A stretch of 64,000 bases of DNA from assembly GCF_964340395.1 (NCBI RefSeq), contig NC_135569.1:4168540-4232539 (forward strand), read 5' to 3'. The position numbers and the translations under genes are program-made. Below the pieces are notes generated by a model that saw only the letters and a program-made list of their open reading frames with translations, did no database searches and was not told the origin of the DNA. Positions 23,587 to 57,566 of the stretch are shown here, in pieces (position 1 is the first letter of the stretch; each line of letters opens with the position of its first letter). Source of the DNA: Glandiceps talaboti (lineage: Eukaryota; Hemichordata; Enteropneusta; Spengelidae).

Positions 23587-24737
23587 ACTACAAGACACGT
23601 CATTTATGCAAGGTGTTTGTAATAATATTGTGTGAAGCACCAGTGGCAATATCCTGAATTGTGAAGTCACACTATGAACTGTAATCAGGAAAAGTATTAT
23701 TTTACCATGCAAGAGATTATGTTATTCATGCAAGGTATTTGTAAAAATAATGTTAACATCAAATATTATTTTCTTGAAGGAAATGAATGATATATCATGA
23801 ATATATATGAATTATTATACTTTCGCCATTGAAGAACAGTCACTTCGTACTTATTGATCCTGCGATATGTAATTAAAGGCCAGGGTTACAATCTCAGGAT
23901 CATTATCTTATCAATGATGCTATATGGATTACATACAATCATTCCATATAACAAACTTTTTCTATAGCTCTGCCAGACAACTGTTTTTCACAACTTAGCC
24001 TTTATCCAAATATAAAATTGGCCTTTAAGATAAACAGAGAGTTTGTAAATATTTAAGTCCTTGTTATTTCATTGGCCAGATAGGGGGAATTGAAGTAGAC
24101 ACCCCCAAGTAATGTGGTTAATTTGAAATAAGCAATTGTTTAGATTTTCAGTGGCTTTTTTCACAGTTTAGTCTCTTTAAATATGTAAATTCATTCATCC
24201 TTTGTTTGAATATTGATCTTGCAATGACAGGAATTTTAATGTACCAAAACAGAATATATTTTTGAACATGAATTTAAAATCACTAGCACCCCTCTCAATA
24301 CCTGCATAATGGTATACTCCTTCATAATTTTCCATGGAGGCCATACCATTTTTAGTAGAATAGGGCTGCTAAGCCAGTTTCACTCATAACATTAATAGAA
24401 GATCCTTTTTATGACTGTCTAAGTGTCTGCTATCTTCAGTTGATATATTTGCCCAAAAGGGACAAACATAAATTTGTATATTTGGAATTTTGTAATACAG
24501 TTTTCGTCATACCAGCTTTGAAATGCACTGCGTTACTATTTACTTACCATATATTCATTGTATCATGGACCCTACTTGGAGAGTCCGTGGAGAGTCCATG
24601 ATTGTATTCAGGATAATTTACTTATTTTTCAAGTGGTTACAGAAGAGCTAAACCTTTATGGATTGAACTTGTTTGTTTAAATGAACAGTGAAGCAAATGT
24701 TGACATCAATAAACAGATATTTTACCACTGCAACAAG

Positions 24738-24950
24738 TACTGTAAACCTGGACATTTTCGCCAAAGACTTATTTTTCGCTAATTTCGCTGGAAAGCAAAA
24801 AAGCACAAATAAGTACTGACTAAAATACCTTTTTGCACATGATCAAAATGTACCAGTTTGATAATGAGAGACAATTGGTTTTTGAGAACTTGCTGAAGAG
24901 TTTAAAATTCCAGAATTTTGTAGTAGTGAAAAATATCAAGGTTTACAGTA
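24738..24950. mobile_element. MITE-like element R2, copy 3
   Basis: The left end TACTGTAAACCTGGACATTT and the right end AATATCAAGGTTTACAGTA are inverted repeats, with TA at both tips. The interior runs in reverse order compared with copies 1 and 2 (GCTAATTTCGCTGG first). Confidence 0.6.
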
Positions 24951-25529
24951 TATCCTGATAAAATGTCTGCAAGGTCAGATATATGCTTCATTTTTTGATT
25001 TTTGTAAACAACATTTTTATATTGATTAAACAGATGTATCACCGTACGTCATTCAAACAAACATTTACTGATGAACTTTTTAATGAAACATGGTATCTTT
25101 CATTTTTTGTATACAGTTCCATCATTAAGCAGATGTTTTACCACTGTATGTCATTCAAACAATATTTACTGATAAGCTTTCTACAAAGTCAAATGTGTGC
25201 TAAGTTTCATTTTTATACCATTTCTCGTAAATTGCTGATAAGTATTTACATATTAGTGATAGCATAGGATATGACATTTTGGGTGTGTTACAGTATTCAG
25301 AAATCTAAATGAAAAAGCCAAATCAATTTCGAGTTATCAGAAAATCTCTATGTTCTCGTCAGAAACTTCAAACAGATTCAATCAGGTGTCAATTAGCACA
25401 TTATGAGCTAACCTATAAATTTAACACCCATTTGCGTATTGTGAAAATTGAGCAGAAAGACAGATTTTCAATAGGGTTTTGAATTCCATACAAATTCTGA
25501 AGGTACATATGAGATGGATTTGACTCATA

Positions 25530-25800
25530 AGGAGTAATACTCCAGGAAATAGAGACATTTGCATAAACTTTGGCTCCTGGGAAGATGTTTCATAATTTTA
25601 CATCATATCACCTACAATTACTTCAAAGAAACATCAATTTGATCTTGTGCCTTTATATGGTATCTTTGCTATGGGTCATTGAATCATGAGAGTCAACAGA
25701 AAAAATATATCCATGGTTGAACAATGAATATTCATGACTCCTGATTGCTTATTCCCTTCAGTGTAAAACATCTCATGAATATTCATTGTTCAATCATGAA
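25530..25800 (-). repeat. R3 copy, inverted, downstream of RhoGEF
   Basis: Read in reverse complement it shows all R3 blocks, including GATCAAATTGATG-like and TTCATAATTTTACATCATAT sequences. A second partial head (CTCATGAATATTCATTGTTC) lies at its right edge. Confidence 0.6.
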
Positions 25801-26978
25801 TATATTATCTCTGCTGGGAGTTGAATATGAGGACTAGATCAATGGAGAATAGTAATCACACCTGTATTTTTTTTTACATTTTTATCACTTTTATTATAGT
25901 AATTGTACATAATACACTAGACTGTACATGTTTTGTTGATGAAATTTTTCACACTTGTATACTATATGTTGAATAAACTTCATATACTTTTCACCACTTA
26001 ATAACCTGTCATGTCTGTTTTGTAGAGTTTGCGAAAATGCATGAACTTATTGTCTTGCACATTACATATTATGTATGGGAGATACACTTGTTGCATGGAT
26101 ATGAAGGCACTAGTAGATGTCTGTAAACACAATGGTTGAAAGCCAAGGGAAATAGTTACAATGTACTACTTAACAGCATGAGGGGTAATATGACATCTAC
26201 TAGTGCCCAAATAAAGCAAGGCAATAAGTGTTTTATAACACATCACATTCACAGGCACATATTCTTTCCATAGTGAAAGAAATCAGCAGTAAGACCAGTC
26301 TCATGCTTCTGAAAAAAGTGGGAAAATAGAAAACGAATATTGGCCTCTGTATGCAAATTGAGGTCACTATGGGTCACTAGTCCATATCACATGACACTGT
26401 CTAAGCCAATTACTAAAAGCTGTCTGAAATGATGTGTTAAAATGATAATTAGCTTCAATCACTGCAGTATATTCATCCCCCTCACATCTTGCCCTCTACA
26501 CAGACCAAACACGTGCATGCTTTATCGAGTCAGAGTCAAGTAATTGTCATTTTCACTAAGTCAGACATCATTTCAAATGTCACTTTTATTGCGTTTATAC
26601 AAAATTCATCATTTGACATTTACAAAACTATACATTACAACAATAACAAGGTTACAGAATTCAATTCATATACACAAGAATCAACAATGTTATGATATAT
26701 GTAAACATTATTATCTATACAACTTGGGCAGGAATATACTATCCCAACATACAATGAATTGGTTAAAAGCTACACACATTTGGCTTCTTTGAAGTACACT
26801 TAATTTACAACTATTCAAGATTATTCTAAATTAATTAAATTATAAATCTCTATATTCATAAATGTATATCAGTAACCATATTGGATATTATTACAATTAT
26901 ATACAAGTAGTTATCACTACTTAAAAGTAAATGTTAGATCTATTTTCAAGTCTGTTAGGAAATTTGAACATATGATAG

Positions 26979-27305
26979 ATTGGTCTGAGATCGATATATG
27001 CAAGTTTTAATTAAATAATCACCGATTGGTTTGCTCACATGACGTGTTGTTCTGAGATCGATATATGTAAATTAGTCATTAAAATAGAGCCCTGATTGGT
27101 TGGCTCATGTGATTTGTTGTTCTGAGATCGATATATTCAAATTAGTCATTAAATAAGAGCACTGATAGGTTGGCTCACATGACGTGTTGTTCTGAGATCG
27201 ATATATGCAAATTAATCATTGGAATAGAGCAGTGATTGGTTAGCTCATGTGATTTGGTGTTCTGAGATCGATACTAATCATTAACATACAGCACTAATTG
27301 GTTTA
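26979..27305 (+). repeat. 70-bp satellite, five units, alternating types
   Basis: Units start with TCTGAGATCGATATATG at 26984, 27051, 27121, 27191 and 27261 (spacing 67, 70, 70, 70). Each holds GATTGGTT or a close variant. Units 1 and 3 end in CACATGACGTGTTGT; units 2 and 4 end in CATGTGATTTGTTGT. The last unit is truncated. Confidence 0.9.
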
Positions 27306-28134
27306 CAGTACGACGCTGACCTTCTGAATTTCTTGATTTATGTATTGCTTTTTAACTATAGGTTCATATATTATAAACTCAAACAACCAACTTTGACAAC
27401 TGACACTTTGTCAAGGAATACCATCGACATTTGAGCACAGACAAGTGAGAAGATTATTCTTACTTGTCTGTGATTTGAGGCATTACTCTCATACATGTAT
27501 TTCAGTTACATATGTATAGTTCAGTCAAATAAGTTATATCAAAATAAACTCTTCATTCTACAAACTCCTAAACTATTATGTACGCTGCTAATATTCGTAA
27601 CAAATCATGTATACACGTAGAATCTTAACATGGTTGGTGTGGTCTATATGTCCTCTTAGCATTCTCTTAGAAAACCGAACATCGGCTAGAAAACTGACAC
27701 AAATTCTTACTGGGTTTTAAATCTACTCGCTGTGTCAGATGACGTAAGCAGTATACCCACATGATATCATGAATATTAATGAATATGCGTTTGTAGGCAG
27801 GGTCAGCCAATCACAGTGGGGAAACATTTTCGGTAGATGCCCGCTTTACAGCAATACAACTTCGTAGTATATGGGTTGAACTGTTGCTATGTGAAATAGT
27901 AATCAAATTTTAAGTTTGAATGCCGAACTCTTCATCACTTTCCTAGATGTGTTGGGAGGATAGAGTCAATATTAACCAAATAATGGTCCTAAGCTTGTAC
28001 ATACAAAGCCGTTATGTAGTTATAATCTGTCTGATTATAAGCTTATTTGCCAATTTAGATCTACAATATTTTGTGTAAGAAACACATTTTGTCTAAATTA
28101 TGTAGACAGATTCCCTTTGATAAACTACTGGACA

Positions 28135-28190
28135 AATACCGACCGCCTCTTGGTTCTGGATGATTTGAAATAGTTTTTCTTGGAGATTAA
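28135..28190 (+). repeat. Single relative of the 51-bp satellite at 63468-63745
   Basis: TACCGACCGCCTCTTGGTTC followed by TGAAATAGTTTTTCTTGGAG matches the order of blocks in the distant satellite unit. Confidence 0.35.
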
Positions 28191-29726
28191 AAAAGCATGC
28201 CACGTTTTGTTGGACGGTTTATGCATTTTATTTTATCTTCTGTTGCTTTTTCACATTATTTCCCAGAACCTTACAACGAGTTGGAAAGGATGGAATTCAA
28301 TTTGTAATAATATTGAATTGTTGTATTCAACAAATAAGAACATAAGGTATGTCCAAATTCGTAATCGTACATATCTTTGTCTTCTCTTATCTAAATATCT
28401 GTTGAGAAATAGAATATATGAAATAAAACTAATTACAACACGGTTCCTCTACTCAATTCACTTGGTGAACATAACTTCATGAACGATAATTACGATCACT
28501 ACAGTTTAGACAGATTTCAAAAACTGTTTCTCTTGAGAAAACCCTTTCTTTAACTTTCCGTGTCGATTTTTATATATGTGTTCATGATTTCAAATCTTAA
28601 ACATTACAGAGGCTTTATTTCATACGTTGATCATGCCATGTATCTGCTTGTTTGTAACAAATCCTATGACAACATAGTCTACAAGCTATCCTTGCTTCGA
28701 ATCTCAAGATCTCCCCCCTCCCGTCGAGCTCAATGAGAAATCAATTGCAAGAATCAAAGGTTGTTCATGCAAATGAGTAAACCCACAACTGTTAGAATGA
28801 TGTACACAACATATACGTAGCATCCTGATGTGACAAATGTACCATATTATTTTGGACATTGTGTAACTGCCCCAAATAAACAATGACTTATTACTGGGCA
28901 GAATTCTGTGATTGATTAACACAGTCTTGGTCTTAATGACTGGGTGGCATTGTTTGAATTTGAAATTTCATGCCAGCAACTCTTTGAGCTAGAAGTGAGA
29001 GAAGATTCGAAGCCATGGATAGCATGTAGACTAACGACAACAAGTATCGTCATTATCTTTGATAAATTAACATAAATAAGCCTACTACATTTAGGCTAAT
29101 ACTTTCTAAAATTGTAAATATATAACAGACCCTGGTTCCTGGATACTGTAAACTTTCTTCTCAGCCACTACAACAATTATGCTTTGTACATCAACATTAA
29201 AATGAAACTATTTCAGTTAAGTAACCGATTGAACGGGGTATTGTGGCAAATTTCCAATCGTGTAGCAGACGACTTAGTTACAGTAACAGCAGACGCCATA
29301 TTTTAATTAACATTTGTTTCCTTGACAACCAACTGTGACGTCACAATATGCATGCAGATAAATTTACATATCTGGTGGGAAATGGGTGACACTCTCACGT
29401 TTACTTCAATAAACAACATCTTACGTACGTCTTCTGTTACTTCGACCATAAAAGATATTTTATCAGATCAATTCTTTTTTTCCTTACATTTGATGTAAAT
29501 ACATCTTCAGACACGGTTACATTTAAGACTAAAGACATTTCCAATATATATATTGTGCACAAACAATAGATTTCATTCTTTATGTCTGTGATACAAATTA
29601 GGCACGTAAACTTACTCATTCAGGAAAGCATGGAAATAAAACTGCAGCACTTGCAAACTATTTTAAAAAGTTGTTTTTCCTGGAACAGTATGATTCAGTA
29701 CATACGTACCTCCATGTCCATTCGTA

Positions 29727-29844
29727 GTCGCGGTTACCCAGACTATCACCGCTGGCGCTCTACTACCCTTAATACGAGACCACCTAGACGTCTCGATGGT
29801 CTCGTAGTAGAGTCCCCAGCGGTGGGAGTCTGGGTAACCGAGAC
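29727..29844. mobile_element. Palindromic MITE-like element R1, copy A (118 bp)
   Basis: The left arm GTCGCGGTTACCCAGACTAT and the right arm AGTCTGGGTAACCGAGAC are inverted repeats, with TA on both outer edges. The arms continue inward (CACCGCTGG/CCAGCGGTGG, CTCTACTAC/GTAGTAGAG, CGAGACCA/TGGTCTCG), so nearly the whole element pairs with itself. Confidence 0.7.
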
Positions 29845-29999
29845 TAGTCCATACGCGGGTGATACGATAGGGTAGAGTTGGTCAAAAATGTCTTTACCTG
29901 TACCCTGTTTTAGTGGTAAATGTCAATCTAAAGTTACTGTACAGCAGTGGAAGTCAGAACGTTGTCTGTCCCAACAAAAGTTAACTAACATTGCTAGAT

Positions 30000-30005
30000 T
30001 TTATT
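30000..30005 (-). terminator. Possible SLC7A14 polyadenylation signal (AATAAA)
   Basis: TTTATT on the plus strand reads AATAAA in the transcript, about 800 bp after the stop. It lies inside a copy of the dispersed GACGATAAAATGTAGCAA-type repeat, which itself contains this hexamer, so it may be coincidental. Confidence 0.2.
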
Positions 30006-30142
30006 GTCTTGTCACTAAGGCGAGATAGTGAAAAGACTGTAAAATACGTTACCTCTGGGGGTGTCCCTATCATCCCTATAGCAGTGATAAGAGCGCCCAC
30101 AACGGCTGATCTTTCAGTCTATCATTATTCTGGAAGATCGTA

Positions 30143-30249
30143 GTCTCACTTACCCAGGCTCTCACAGCTGGGGCTCTTCTACGAAACCACCCAGTTGGGG
30201 AGGTCTCGTAAGCAGAGCAGCCAGAGGCCAGAGTCTGGATAACCGAGAC
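30143..30249. mobile_element. R1 copy B (107 bp)
   Basis: The left end GTCTCACTTACCCAGGCTCT and the right end AGAGTCTGGATAACCGAGAC mirror each other. TA flanks only the left end. Confidence 0.6.
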
Positions 30250-30256
30250 GAGGATT

Positions 30257-30345
30257 GTCTCCGTTACCAAGACTCTTGCCGTTGAGGGCTCCCCCACCAA
30301 CTGGGGGGGGGGGGGGACAACGGCAAGAGTATGGGTAATCGAGTG
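30257..30345. mobile_element. R1 copy C (89 bp, TTGCC subtype)
   Basis: The left GTCTCCGTTACCAAGACTCT then TGCCGTTGAGGG is mirrored by AACGGCAAGAGT then ATGGGTAATCGAG on the right. A run of 14 G lies at the centre (30303-30316). It starts only 7 bp after copy B. Confidence 0.6.
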
Positions 30346-30810
30346 TAAGACGGAGAAGATCGACGTGATGTGCAGGATTAGAGACGGTCGGTGAGACCGG
30401 AATGACACGACGTATATTACAGTCTAGTCTATCATCTCACTTACAAGAGAAATTGTTATTTTGACCATATAATCATCTAGTCAACCACTGACTAATAATC
30501 TTCCATTTTTTATAGTGAATCGAAATTTTCCTGTGCAAACTGATCAGGGCATTCGAAATCCGTGCCGTGGTTGCGCTATTACCGGTATGGTTATTAAAAA
30601 TTGGTCTTTCAGAAGTGGTTTCGATTTGTGTAACACAACCGTACAAAAGCTACAAGCCAAAAGTTAGGTAAGGAATAAGAATAGGGATAGATCTCCTAAA
30701 GTATTTAATACTTGTACAATCTACCATGAAAGGACACTTTTCTACATGCACCCTTTATCTCCACGTGTTCGTAGATAGGTTAAATCGACGTTTACCATCG
30801 GAAAATCCGT

Positions 30811-51292
<20,482 letters not shown>

Positions 51293-51474
51293 TTTGTCTG
51301 CTTTCCACTTTAAAATATCAGATTAAATGAATATTCCCTTTCACGTGTGTAAATAACCCAGGAGGAGGTAGCTGACTTTACCATGGAAATATTACAGGTG
51401 GAAGTAAGATGCTGGAGTATGCTCTGGAGAACAAGTGTGACAGGGAAGAACCGACTTCAACTTTGATCTTTGAC
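51293..51474 (-). other. SLC7A14: Putative 5' UTR part of SLC7A14 exon 1
   Basis: Upstream of the ATG, a pyrimidine-rich tract followed by TATTTTACAG (transcript sense) ends at 51475 and could be the acceptor of a UTR exon covering 51474-51293. If so, the promoter and a leader exon lie further upstream, beyond 51475. No TATA box or CpG-rich stretch can be tied to it. Confidence 0.4.
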
Positions 51475-51854
51475 CTGTAAAATACACAAAACAAAATAAG
51501 AATGAGCAATTGTAAATCTAGATTTCAAATCAGTGTCAGGGGAACCATTACAATGGAAGGAAATCGACGTCAGACTCTACAAAATTTTACTAACAGTGCT
51601 ACATTTTCTTGTCTTGCCCTACAAATATTCCCGCCAAAGTGTAAGTTTGAATTAATGCTATTTTAAAGACGTCTTGCTTGGAAAGAAAATTTTTGGCAAT
51701 GAATACATTTGATACAGAAGCTGTCACCTAGAGAAAATATTTAAAAACAATTTTGTCTCATGTAAGATGCAACAAAAAGCCATCAAATTATCGATGATAT
51801 TGATCATATAACTTAAATACTATTAAAATCACGAAACCTGGATCAAAACAAAAC

Positions 51855-52015
51855 GTCGTCTGGCTGGACAGAAATCTTACTAAAACTGCTAAATTTTGTC
51901 GTCTGCCTGAACAAAAAATCTTACCAACAGAGATATTGGTAACGATGTTATTAAAATTTGTGTTGAATCAGACGATAAAATGTATTATATAACATTTTTG
52001 TCTGGCCACACGATA
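51855..52015. repeat. R7 repeat cluster, inverted arrangement
   Basis: The left side reads CGTCTGGCTGGACAGAAATC and CTAAATTTTGTCGTCTG (minus orientation). The right side reads AATCAGACGATAAAATGTA and TTTTTGTCTGGCC (plus orientation). Confidence 0.6.
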
Positions 52016-54929
52016 TTTTGTTGTAGGCTTCGTGACTTTAATATATTCTTAATGAAGTTGCTTTCTTAATTAATGATTGTTGGTGAACAGATGTTATTTG
52101 TTTAAAATGTCGCCACAGTGGGAGTTTTTCTTTGTCGGTAAAATTTTCTGGAGGAGATGATGAGATTTGTGCAAACCACTCACAGCAGAGATTTGCAATT
52201 GTAATATCAATAGGGTATATGACCCTATTGAGGAAGTCATATCGGCGGTATAGCAGCCGGGCAAAGCGCTGGTATGTTTGATACTAAAGTTGCCATGGGT
52301 GAGGAAAAATAGTGGTTATAACTTTCCTGTTGGTTGTGAATGCAAGAATCTGTGTAATGAGCATTACTGTATGGAGCGGATTCTTCCCACGTGTTTAATA
52401 CTTGGAGAGGTTTGTGGGTGGCTGACGACACACTTCCGTTTCTTTTTGAATTATCAAGTTGAACAACCTTCAAATTACATTAGCAGATCTTAGTTACGAC
52501 GAGTACCGGATTCGAGGCACTATTGTAGTTAAACGGAGTAGAAATACTGTAAGCGTAGTACATACACGCTAATCTGGCATACTCACCAGACTGTCTATAT
52601 TCAAAAGCTTAGATATGTCTACAGAGAACGATCGTTTCAGCGAAATTCAATCGAAAAATTTCAGGAATAAAACAATTTAAAAACGATTTGATAAGAGATC
52701 TGATCTGAAACTTGATAAAAGAATTCAATATCTGTAAATATAATTTAATATTCAATTGAGTGAGGTACGCTAGGGGAAATTCGGCAACGTCAAAGAGTGT
52801 TTGCGTATGTCTTGCCATGGTGCGGTGTCAAGAGGGAATTCGAAGATTTATGAACAGAGAGGGGCATGGTAAAGTCAGCCTTTAAGTTCATTTACACAGT
52901 AAAAGAGACATTTGATTTTTGACAAAATATTCATGCATATACATATACCTATTTGCTCCATAAAAACAACATATATTGAATGTCATACTGGCTCCATCAT
53001 ATAACAATAGTAATAACCTTATTACACATATTTTGTCGTTGGGGAAAATCAACAAATTCAAGTGTATTCAAATTTATCAAATTTCTGAAAAATTACATAT
53101 AACGTTTCAAAAATTTCGCTATAAAACAGATGTCACATCATATTGTAGTCCATAGTGAGAAACATTTGAGAGTCAGTAGGAGAAAATCTTGTACGTTGTA
53201 CAACTCTTGCAGCGGTAGTCTAGCGATGCCTCTGGGCAGAACCTTGTTTTATCAGTAGTGAACATTTAAAACTAGCTTTGGAAGTGCCGAAAAGTCTCCT
53301 CCTTATCACATTATCAACTGACATACATTGATACAAAACAACAGGGGTGCCTATGATGTAGGTTCAGGCAATGTTCTTATCAGTTTATGTCTGTGAAAGG
53401 TAGTCATATCGTCACACGCCATGTGTCTAACTTTCACAGATATAAACAAACTGATGAAAGCATTGAGTGAATCTACACAAGAGGCACGCTATTGCTTTGT
53501 ATCAATACATATCGGTTTGATAGTGTGATAAGGAGAAGACTTTTCACTACCTTCGAATTCAGTTGTAATAATATCCACTGATAAAACGACGCTCTGATGA
53601 GTAAGGGTTGTATATGATATGAACGGTCCGTAAGACAAAATGCTGTAGTTCGAATAATTCGCGTCTAAATAGTACGATTTGTAGAATTGTAAGAGTTCGA
53701 GGACGGCAGGAAACAATTTGGCTCAACAGTCACAAGATTATTAACGTGGAGTAATACTTTACTGTTGTATTGACAATCAAATTATCTGACTGCTACCTTT
53801 TAAAGTCAAGGCTATAGCTGTCACTTTTGATTTGATTGCTACAGTCAATATTGAATTGATTTTGTCACTACACTGAATAGTCACTGTCAGTCATGGTTTT
53901 CCCGCGAAATTGAACACATTTTCAAAACATTCCCGCCAAAAATTGAACATTTTGAATTCTTCCACAAATAATTGCCTCAGTTTAGGTCTATTTTAGACTT
54001 GACTTATTTATAGAACATTCAAGGAAAAGTTAACGAAATTATATATGCATAATATCATCATGATTACAAGATATTCATAAACATATTGAATGTGTTATAT
54101 TTCTATTACGTGGATTTTTAAAACCTGCTTGTTTGAACTGTTATCTTGATTAAACATGGATGGATATGATTCAGTGACATCATCATCATATTTTCATAGT
54201 CAAATATCAAAGACATGGATTTGATTCAAGATCTGCCATCGAGATAAAATATATCTATGTTAAATATTGAAAAATTGCTTTGGACCGGTCATGTATTTTG
54301 GTCTTGTGTAAGCGTTCTTTCTACAAGAAGACTTGTAATGGAGTTGTATGGAATTGCTTATTAATGAATAGATTGAACTAAAATTTCAAACTAAACCACA
54401 GAATTTGAAAGAATGCAGCTAAGCTACGAACAATTTCATTTAATGTGTTTTCTTACGAGTTCATAAATTTTAATGATTATGAATAAGAAAGTGGTGACTC
54501 ACAGCTATTAAAACTAATCTACAGGGACTTAGAGGTTAAGTGATTATCTATTTAAGGAACCTTGCTCAGAACATATATACACGTTCATTCTCAGTGATTT
54601 GAAATTACACAATTAGGTCAGTTTATCCTCGACTATTACATAATTATTTTGGTACAAAAAGCAGAAATTGAAAATTGTAGTTTGGAAACATGACCTCTTT
54701 GTCAACCATGGTTTATTTAATACAAAAAACCTGTACAAAATACAGTTAACGTGAAACACATTTTGTCGTCTGCTACAATTTTGTAACATTGTTACATTTT
54801 CTTTATGAGCTACCATTAGCTTAGTCCACCATCATTAAATAATATACATTGTAACAATGTAATATTTCCATTATTCTGAATAAATAAAATAACCTCCTAA
54901 AATGATCTCAGCCTAGCACTTAGAATTTT

Positions 54930-55235
54930 GTCAAGCCAGAAGATAAAATGTAGCAATGTTAGCAAGGTTTTTGTTGAGCCAGAGGCTAAAATGTAGCAAT
55001 ATTAGCCAGACAATGAAATGTAGCAATGTTTAAAAGATTTTTGTTGAGCCAGACGATAAAATGTAGCAATGATTGTAAGATTTATGTCAAGCCAGACGAT
55101 AAAATGTAGCAATGTTAACAAGGTTTTTGTTGAGACAGACGCTAAAATGTAGCAATGTTAGCCAGACGATGAAATGTAGCAATGTTTATAAGATTTTTGT
55201 TGAGCCAGACGCTATAATGTAGCACTGTTCGTGAA
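54930..55235 (+). repeat. R7 tandem array, eight units
   Basis: Eight copies of GCCAGACGATAAAATGTAGC and variants, each followed by AATGTT. Spacing alternates between about 45 bp (with AAGATTTTTGTTGA between) and about 26 bp (units abutting). Confidence 0.85.
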
Positions 55236-56394
55236 ATTTTGTCATGTCACACGACTTTCTGTCTCAGGTTGTCTGGCTTTTATTGTATGTAACCCTACAC
55301 CACGAAAAGGTATATCAGAAACTAAACAAACTCGCGTCCATGCGAAAATAATCGTAAATTTAAGTTGTTTGTACAGTTACTACTAGCAGTGACACTGAAT
55401 TCTAGAGTGAATTCCGTACGTTTATTTGAACAATACACAAGAACATCTTGGCGTTTTATTTCAATTGTTACTTAATTTACAATTTTAACAGTAAAGTTAC
55501 CCACTCTTAGTAGTCACGTGATCTAGTAACTATCAATTCAATGACCATGTTGATTTTTATGAATGATAATGTACTTGTTTGATTGAATTAGACAGCTGTA
55601 TTTGAAAGAAAGGCGTGTCTTTAAAATTAGCTTATTGAAAGTTTAATATAACAATGCTGTCTACCTAATCCAAACTTCAATGAAAAGTAATTCACAAACT
55701 TTATGACGTTATGATGAATCAGTGTTTTTCGTATTTAAATTGACTAGTAAAAAGTATCAGATTATCTGATTGACAACGCTGCTGCTCAATATGTTGCCAT
55801 GGCAACTGAGGTGAATGAAAAGAAAAATATTTTTGGATACAATTTTTTTTACTGATAGAGTTGGTACTTATCTTCTCATCAGGAATGAGATGTATCATTG
55901 GATATTTAGTTATCCTGAATGGAATTGTGATATTTGGGAATGAACGTATAGTGTGTGTTTTTTCAAATACATGATTCATGATTCTTGGTTGGACAACATG
56001 ATATGCCAAAGCTAATGTGTTGTTTTTTTGATAATCTGAAGCTAGCATATCGATATTAAAGTCAAAACGCTGTCCATGTGAAAGACCTGGCGCCTCAAAA
56101 TGGGTGGTTATCATTTGCAATGCGTTATACTACACAGTTCATTACTTCAGGTTGTTACTAGTATTTTATTCTATCTAACACGAATAAACGTAGGTTTCAG
56201 TGTAAGTCAACTGTGTTGCTAAATAAGTCCCTGTTCTTAACAATCCCTTTGTAGCTTCTCAAACAACAAATCATCACAGATACGTACATAATTAACGTAA
56301 ATATATGCAGCAACCGGTTTCATCTTGTTTTTTATGATTGATATATCACTTAACACTATTATTTCATGTGATGAAATCATATATTTCATATGAA

Positions 56395-56494
<100 letters not shown>

Positions 56495-57299
56495 GGGTGG
56501 TTATCATTTGCAATGCGTTGCTGCATATCTATCTTTTCAAAAATGAATAAGGTGTCATAATAATTTTACAATTACTCAGTTGGAAACTTCACGTAAGACT
56601 TCGTAAGTGAAATGTTTTATAGATGCAGGCTTTGTTAGGTGTGAATGGTTCGCTGCAAACACAATCGTGAGTGAAATGTAAATCTTTTTTGCAAGGTCGA
56701 GAAAATCTGTGTAGCATCCTCTTCAAGCTTAACCGGTACAAATCAAAAGATTGCCCCAAGGTCAAAGTATTAGAAGGTAATTCTTCTGTCCTAGATTATA
56801 GTATTCGGGCATATTTCGAAACTCTGGTCCTCTTTTCAAAATGTAGTCTGATAGTTATATCATTATTTCAAATAATAACTGCTGTCATTTAACCTTTAAA
56901 GAAAAAATAATTTTCTTCATAATTTATTTTGTTTGTTGTCGTAGGAAAAGAAAAACGCTTATGTCTGTTTCCATGACAACGATGTAAGACGGTACGTTTT
57001 CTTTTGGTCACAATGATTGTTGTGACGTAGTAATTTGTGTTATTATGGTATTATCGATATAGATGGATGAATATCTAAGGTTGAAATAATGATTCATATT
57101 TTGCTTCAAATTTTCTCTGATTACCAGTGAAAGTTTCTTATCAATATAATTTTAATTTATTGAACTGGAGTTGACTAAGCGTAAATACGTTATTTATTTA
57201 TTAAGTTGAGAAATATTTCATATCATCTCTACACATGGAAACGCGGGGAATTGTTTGCCAGCTATACTATTTCAGAGTAACAAAAAGGCGAAACTAAGA

Positions 57300-57566
<267 letters not shown>

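Larger units (their letters stand above)
22882..30810. other. Convergent intergenic region between RhoGEF and SLC7A14
   Basis: No coding sequence recognised. It holds a SINE (23311-23586), repeat R2 (24738-24950), R3 (25530-25800), a 70-bp satellite (26979-27305), a solo satellite relative (28135-28190) and three palindromic elements (29727-30345). The 3' UTRs of both genes probably extend into its edges. Confidence 0.6.

Noticed and set aside
29727-30345. microRNA precursors formed by the palindromic elements
   Set aside because: Hairpins are present, but the five related copies with TA flanks fit transposable elements better; without small-RNA data a microRNA call is not supported.
55719-56120. 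Minus-strand open frame of 133 codons
   Set aside because: No domain or family recognised, no repeat or neighbour context, composition like the surrounding AT-rich DNA. A chance frame is the simplest reading; a protein search would settle it.
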